A DNA stretch of 33,964 bases from Patescibacteria group bacterium UBA1400 (GTDB taxonomy: Bacteria > Patescibacteriota > Microgenomatia > UBA1400). This document shows, piece by piece, positions 31,119 through 33,964 of this stretch (position 1 is the stretch's first letter; the number at the start of each line of letters is the position of its first letter). The stretch lies in contig DBQG01000032.1 in NCBI GenBank assembly GCA_002305125.1, forward strand, positions 1-33,964. Reading direction: 5' to 3'. Made by a program: the position numbers and the translations under genes. The notes under the pieces were generated by a model, which saw nothing but the letters and a program-made list of their open reading frames with translations, did no database searches and was not told the origin of the DNA.

Positions 31119-32120
31119 TTAATTATTTAATATTTTTTTAAAAGCTACTTTTTTAAGTTCCTTTAATAAATTTTCTTCTATATCTATAGTTCCTGCTTTC
31201 ATATTCTTCTCCGTCAGTTTATCCCCTTTTTCTCCCGGAAGAAAAATCTCTTTTATGCCTTCAAGTTTTCTCCCTTTTTTAACTTGGTTTTTAAGCTGAA
31301 CCATGTTTTCTTCAAACTCTTTTTTAGTTACCAGTAAGCCAGGATCTAGGGCCATAACCAGATTTCCCCAACCCTGCTCTTCTTTTAATCCGGTAAATCC
31401 TGCTTTTACCAGTGGGCCCGTTAAAACTTCTACCAGCATGCCCAGCCCCGAACCCTTATAACTCCTATCAAAAGATCTTATTGCTCCTTGCATGGCTTCT
31501 TCCGGACTGGTGGTTGGTTTGCCTTGTTTATTGTAAGCCACGTCTGCAGGAATTTTTTTACCTGCTGTTTTAGCTTCAACTAAACCAAACCAGGCTATAG
31601 CGGCAGTAGCCATATCAAGGACAATGGGGCCATTTTTACTGGGAATGCCCGCTGCCAAAGGATTGGTTCCATACATTGGCTGATAAGAACCGAAATGAGA
31701 AACAGCCTGAGGTGAGCCGGGAAAAATAAAACCCAGGTAACCTTTTTTGGCGATCTGCCTGGCATAATAACCAATGGCGCCGGTAGAAGAAAAAGTCTTT
31801 TTAATACCCACAATTCCAAATCCATAAGTTTTAACTTTTTTCAGCACTAGCTCCACGGCCCTAGACATAACAATCATGCCAAAGTTGTAATTACCATCTA
31901 AAAGGGTTGATAGTTTTGTTTCTTTTAAGAGCTTAATCTTGCCTGCTTTTTTATCCCTAGGAATACCTTTACCGATAAGTTTTACCAAACCTTGATTATT
32001 GCCCCTCATTTGAGCATACATTAAAACATCTAAAATGATTTCTATTTCCTTCTTGTTGTAACCATAATTTTTTAAAGCTTTACGTCCCAAATTCTTAATT
32101 TCGGAAATTTTAACCTTCAT
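31119..32120 (-). CDS. Ldh2/malate-lactate dehydrogenase family oxidoreductase, active-site variant
   Basis: 333 residues, matching the NAD(P)H-dependent family of YbiC, YiaK (DlgD) and archaeal malate dehydrogenase. Seen: YGTNPLAAGIPSKNGPIVLDM, the family core, AIAWFGLVEAKTAGKKIPADVAYNKQG, and YKGSGLGMLVEVLTG. Two histidines that I recall as conserved are missing: the SHG near residue 43 is replaced (MRGNNQGLVKL, Gln43), and the NH segment near 112 reads TFSSTGAIGYY (Ser112). Either the substrate differs or activity is altered. AAGGAGG stands 3 nt before the ATG. It lies 20 bp after the EamA gene. Confidence 0.85.
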   Translation of the reverse strand: MKVKISEIKNLGRKALKNYGYNKKEIEIILDVLMYAQMRGNNQGLVKLIGKGIPRDKKAGKIKLLKETKLSTLLDGNYNFGMIVMSRAVELVLKKVKTYGFGIVGIKKTFSSTGAIGYYARQIAKKGYLGFIFPGSPQAVSHFGSYQPMYGTNPLAAGIPSKNGPIVLDMATAAIAWFGLVEAKTAGKKIPADVAYNKQGKPTTSPEEAMQGAIRSFDRSYKGSGLGMLVEVLTGPLVKAGFTGLKEEQGWGNLVMALDPGLLVTKKEFEENMVQLKNQVKKGRKLEGIKEIFLPGEKGDKLTEKNMKAGTIDIEENLLKELKKVAFKKILNN

Positions 32121-32140
32121 GCTCCTCCTTTAAATTTTTA

Positions 32141-33010
32141 TTAACTTACTACTGTCAGATAAATTCCTACTATTACCAAAACAGCAGCAATAATCTTTTT
32201 ACCAATCCTACCTCTTTCTTTTAAAAACAAGTAGGCTAGAATAACATTTATCAAAACACTGGTAGCTGCCAAAGTGGTCACGGTTACTACCTGGCCAAAC
32301 CTGTAAGCCCTTAGCATAAAAAAGATTAAAAGTCCCCAGCTTAAACCAGTAATAAGGTAGTGCTTCCTGTTATCAGAAGTTTTAAACTCGGTTATAACTT
32401 CCTGCCACTTTATCTTTTCTATCACCATTATCAGCAAAGCCGGCACCACTAAAGTAAACATAATATAAAAAGGCAGGTTAAATTGACCGGAAACACCAAT
32501 ATCAATAGATATGGCTGTGGCTAAAATAAAATTTGCCAATACTCCTAACCAAACATATTTATTCAGTTTTAGTTTTCCTTTTTCGTAAAAAAGAAATATA
32601 TTGGCTCCCAGAATCAATAAAGCTCCTAAAATTTTTAGCAGAATAATTGGCTCTTTAAAAATAAAAACTCCAAAAACAATCAGGAAAAATCTCATTAACT
32701 GGTCTAAAATGGTAAAAACAGAAACTGGCAGATTTTTCCTCACACTTGTCTGCAGCCTGTCATTTAAGGCGTAAAAGACACAAACGGCAGCCAAAAATAA
32801 ATAAAATCTGGGATTAGAGGGCAAAATAAAGGGGTAAAGGGGAGCTAAAAGTAGAATACTAAAGCCGCCTAAAAACTGAAGCAAGATTGTGGCCACTCCG
32901 TCTCTTTTAACATCCCTTACCGCCAGCTTATAAAACTGCATAAAAATAACACTAAAAAAAAGGTAAGCTAGAAGGTTAAACTGCCAGGAGCTAAAAAGAA
33001 TATTAATCAT
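32141..33010 (-). CDS. EamA-like ten-helix transporter
   Basis: 289 residues with about ten transmembrane helices in two halves, each ending in the EamA pattern: FTILDQLMRFFLIVFGVFIF then KILGALLILGANIFLFYEKG, and ATSVLINVILAYLFLKERGR then KIIAAVLVIVGIYLTVVS. Resembles small-metabolite exporters; the substrate is unknown. It is more distant from typical EamA than the protein at 20146-21066. It probably heads the operon with the Ldh2-like, peptidase-E-like and SDR genes. The ATG is preceded by an extended -10 and an 11-nt leader with no ribosome site. Confidence 0.78.
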   Translation of the reverse strand: MINILFSSWQFNLLAYLFFSVIFMQFYKLAVRDVKRDGVATILLQFLGGFSILLLAPLYPFILPSNPRFYLFLAAVCVFYALNDRLQTSVRKNLPVSVFTILDQLMRFFLIVFGVFIFKEPIILLKILGALLILGANIFLFYEKGKLKLNKYVWLGVLANFILATAISIDIGVSGQFNLPFYIMFTLVVPALLIMVIEKIKWQEVITEFKTSDNRKHYLITGLSWGLLIFFMLRAYRFGQVVTVTTLAATSVLINVILAYLFLKERGRIGKKIIAAVLVIVGIYLTVVS

Positions 33011-33027
33011 AAGTTGACAAATGATTA

Positions 33028-33036
33028 ATTTTACCA
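33028..33036 (-). promoter_or_regulatory. Extended -10 promoter of the EamA-Ldh2-peptidase-SDR operon
   Basis: TGGTAAAAT on the minus strand (TGn plus 5 of 6), with 17 nt to the ATG at 33010. The predicted leader is about 11 nt and contains no Shine-Dalgarno sequence. Confidence 0.5.
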
Positions 33037-33071
33037 GAAACAGGGAAAAATTTTAATACATGAGGAGCTTT

Positions 33072-33341
33072 TTAAATTTCCAGATCTATATCTTGCTCCT
33101 GTTCATAAGAAAAGTCTGTTTCCAGTTCTGTCATCAAACTATCAATTTCATCCATTAATTGATTGGTATCTTTACTATTCAAATCTCTTTCACTAGCTAC
33201 ACTATTGTCAATTCCCGTATTATTTTGAGACTTAGTTTTTAACAGAAAACTTAAAAGACCAGCGTCTTTTGTTTTAATAAAAGTAAACAGAGCCAAAAAG
33301 ATTAAAGCAGCAGCAAGAAGAAGAACTATTCTTGCTTTCAT
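33072..33341 (-). CDS. Small single-pass membrane protein of unknown function
   Basis: 89 residues. One transmembrane helix at about 4-22 (RIVLLLAAALIFLALFTFI) is followed by a short basic segment and a long acidic tail (SLMTELETDFSYEQEQDIDL). I do not recognise a family. Its ATG shares bases with the stop of the upstream coiled-coil gene (TAATG), so the two are translated together and may form a pair, one soluble and helical and one membrane-bound. Confidence 0.6.
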   Translation of the reverse strand: MKARIVLLLAAALIFLALFTFIKTKDAGLLSFLLKTKSQNNTGIDNSVASERDLNSKDTNQLMDEIDSLMTELETDFSYEQEQDIDLEI

Positions 33342-33964
33342 TAAACTTCCTTAAGTTCTTTAATTATTTGTTTTAACAATCCGTAAGCTTCTTTTAACTG
33401 CTCATGAACCTGTTTTAAAAGCTTGTTTCCCTCTTGATATTGGGCTTGAAAATCCTCACCCTCATTGGCATTGGCATACTTTTCCTTAGCCTGATTGTAG
33501 ATTTGCTGGGCCAGTTCAAACTGGCTAGCAAACTGCTCCATTAAACTTTCTGCCAAACCTACATCTTTACCTTCTCCCTTTTTAGTTTCCAACTGTTTTT
33601 TAGCTCTTTCCTGAATCTTGGCCATTCTTTGGAAAAGCTGTTCAAACCGATATTGAAAACCGCTGCTCAAGCTTCTGTTTATCTGAATCCTTGCTTTACT
33701 CCAATATTGCTTTAGTTCCTGAGCTAGATTTCTAAACTCCTCAGGAGAGGAAATGTCTTCAACCTCTCCCTTCTTTAACTCAAACCAGGAAATGTGTTCT
33801 TTTTCTTGACTTAAAATCTCTTCTTTTCTCTCTTCAGAAAACCTTTCCATTTTCATAACTTTTACCTGAATTCTTTCCAAATAAACAAGGATTTTATCAA
33901 TAGTATTTAACAGATAGTTTCTAGCTCCCCCAAGATACTTTTCTTGCTGTTCAACTGAAAGGTT
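33341..33964 (-). CDS. Helical coiled-coil protein, 5' end outside the window
   Basis: At least 207 residues. The frame is still open at the window edge: codons continue from base 33964 through VEQQEKYLGGARNYLL before the first possible internal start, a TTG at 33880. So the gene begins beyond the window. What is visible is Glu/Lys/Gln-rich and almost wholly helical, with probable coiled coils (IQERAKKQLETKKGEGKD, YNQAKEKYANANEGEDF, LKEAYGLLKQIIKEL). No catalytic motif and no membrane segment are visible. Function unknown. Confidence 0.7.
   Translation of the reverse strand, partial: NLSVEQQEKYLGGARNYLLNTIDKILVYLERIQVKVMKMERFSEERKEEILSQEKEHISWFELKKGEVEDISSPEEFRNLAQELKQYWSKARIQINRSLSSGFQYRFEQLFQRMAKIQERAKKQLETKKGEGKDVGLAESLMEQFASQFELAQQIYNQAKEKYANANEGEDFQAQYQEGNKLLKQVHEQLKEAYGLLKQIIKELKEV

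Noticed and set aside
1..33964. Alternative genetic code with UGA as glycine
   Set aside because: Several genes end in TGA within ATGA overlaps, and protein lengths match their families with standard stops.
1..33964. CRISPR array, tRNA, rRNA, insertion sequence or prophage
   Set aside because: No regularly spaced repeats, no tRNA T-loop pattern outside coding sequence, and no transposase, integrase or phage structural motifs were found by reading.

Overview
The window looks like chromosomal core and near-core DNA of an AT-rich candidate-phyla-radiation bacterium (Patescibacteria), most likely of the Microgenomates type. This placement is inference. It rests on DUF4012 and DUF5667 proteins, a TMTC-like GT-C/TPR protein, a VanW protein, a membrane-anchored solute-binding protein with no permease, a lone VirD4-like ATPase, and very tight gene packing. 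TGA is used as an ordinary stop (in ATGA overlaps), so translation table 11 fits. I see no rRNA, tRNA, CRISPR array, transposase or prophage.

Layout. 44-2150 (minus): groES-groEL behind a promoter embedded in a CIRCE operator. 2148-6714 (minus): RfaE-type nucleotidyltransferase, VirD4/TraD-like ATPase, ThiL, and an unfamiliar protein with carbonic-anhydrase-like metal motifs. 6789-9285 (minus): nucleotidyltransferase-fold protein and anchored solute-binding protein. 9300-15513 (plus): VanW protein, TsaD, GT-C-like membrane protein, DUF4012 protein. 15529-16941 (minus): pyruvate kinase. 17081-18784 (plus): GT-C/TPR protein. 18774-20076 (minus): PQ-loop membrane protein and methyltransferase. 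20146-26430 (minus): one long probable operon, nrdR-nrdD-glycyl-radical peptide-nrdG-mazG-maf-RDD-nudix-eamA. 26685-29668 (minus): DUF5667 protein, MFS transporter, methyltransferase. 29738-33010 (minus): EamA, Ldh2-like dehydrogenase, peptidase E, SDR. 33072-33964 (minus): small membrane protein and a coiled-coil gene that runs off the window edge.

The most notable item is the class III ribonucleotide reductase. The 677-residue NrdD stops right after its C-terminal zinc ribbon. The glycyl-radical segment (SRIVGY) is carried by a separate 45-residue gene with its own strong Shine-Dalgarno, between nrdD and nrdG. The operon starts with nrdR, whose promoter (perfect TTGACA) carries two NrdR-box-like sites in 32-bp register, and it continues into nucleotide-sanitising enzymes.

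A second theme is gene starts. Several genes at the head of transcription units have a -10 element (mostly extended, TGn) exactly 6 nt before an ATG or GTG, which predicts leaderless mRNAs. Operon-internal genes tend to have AAGGAGG-type ribosome sites. All function calls come from reading the sequence, with no database search.
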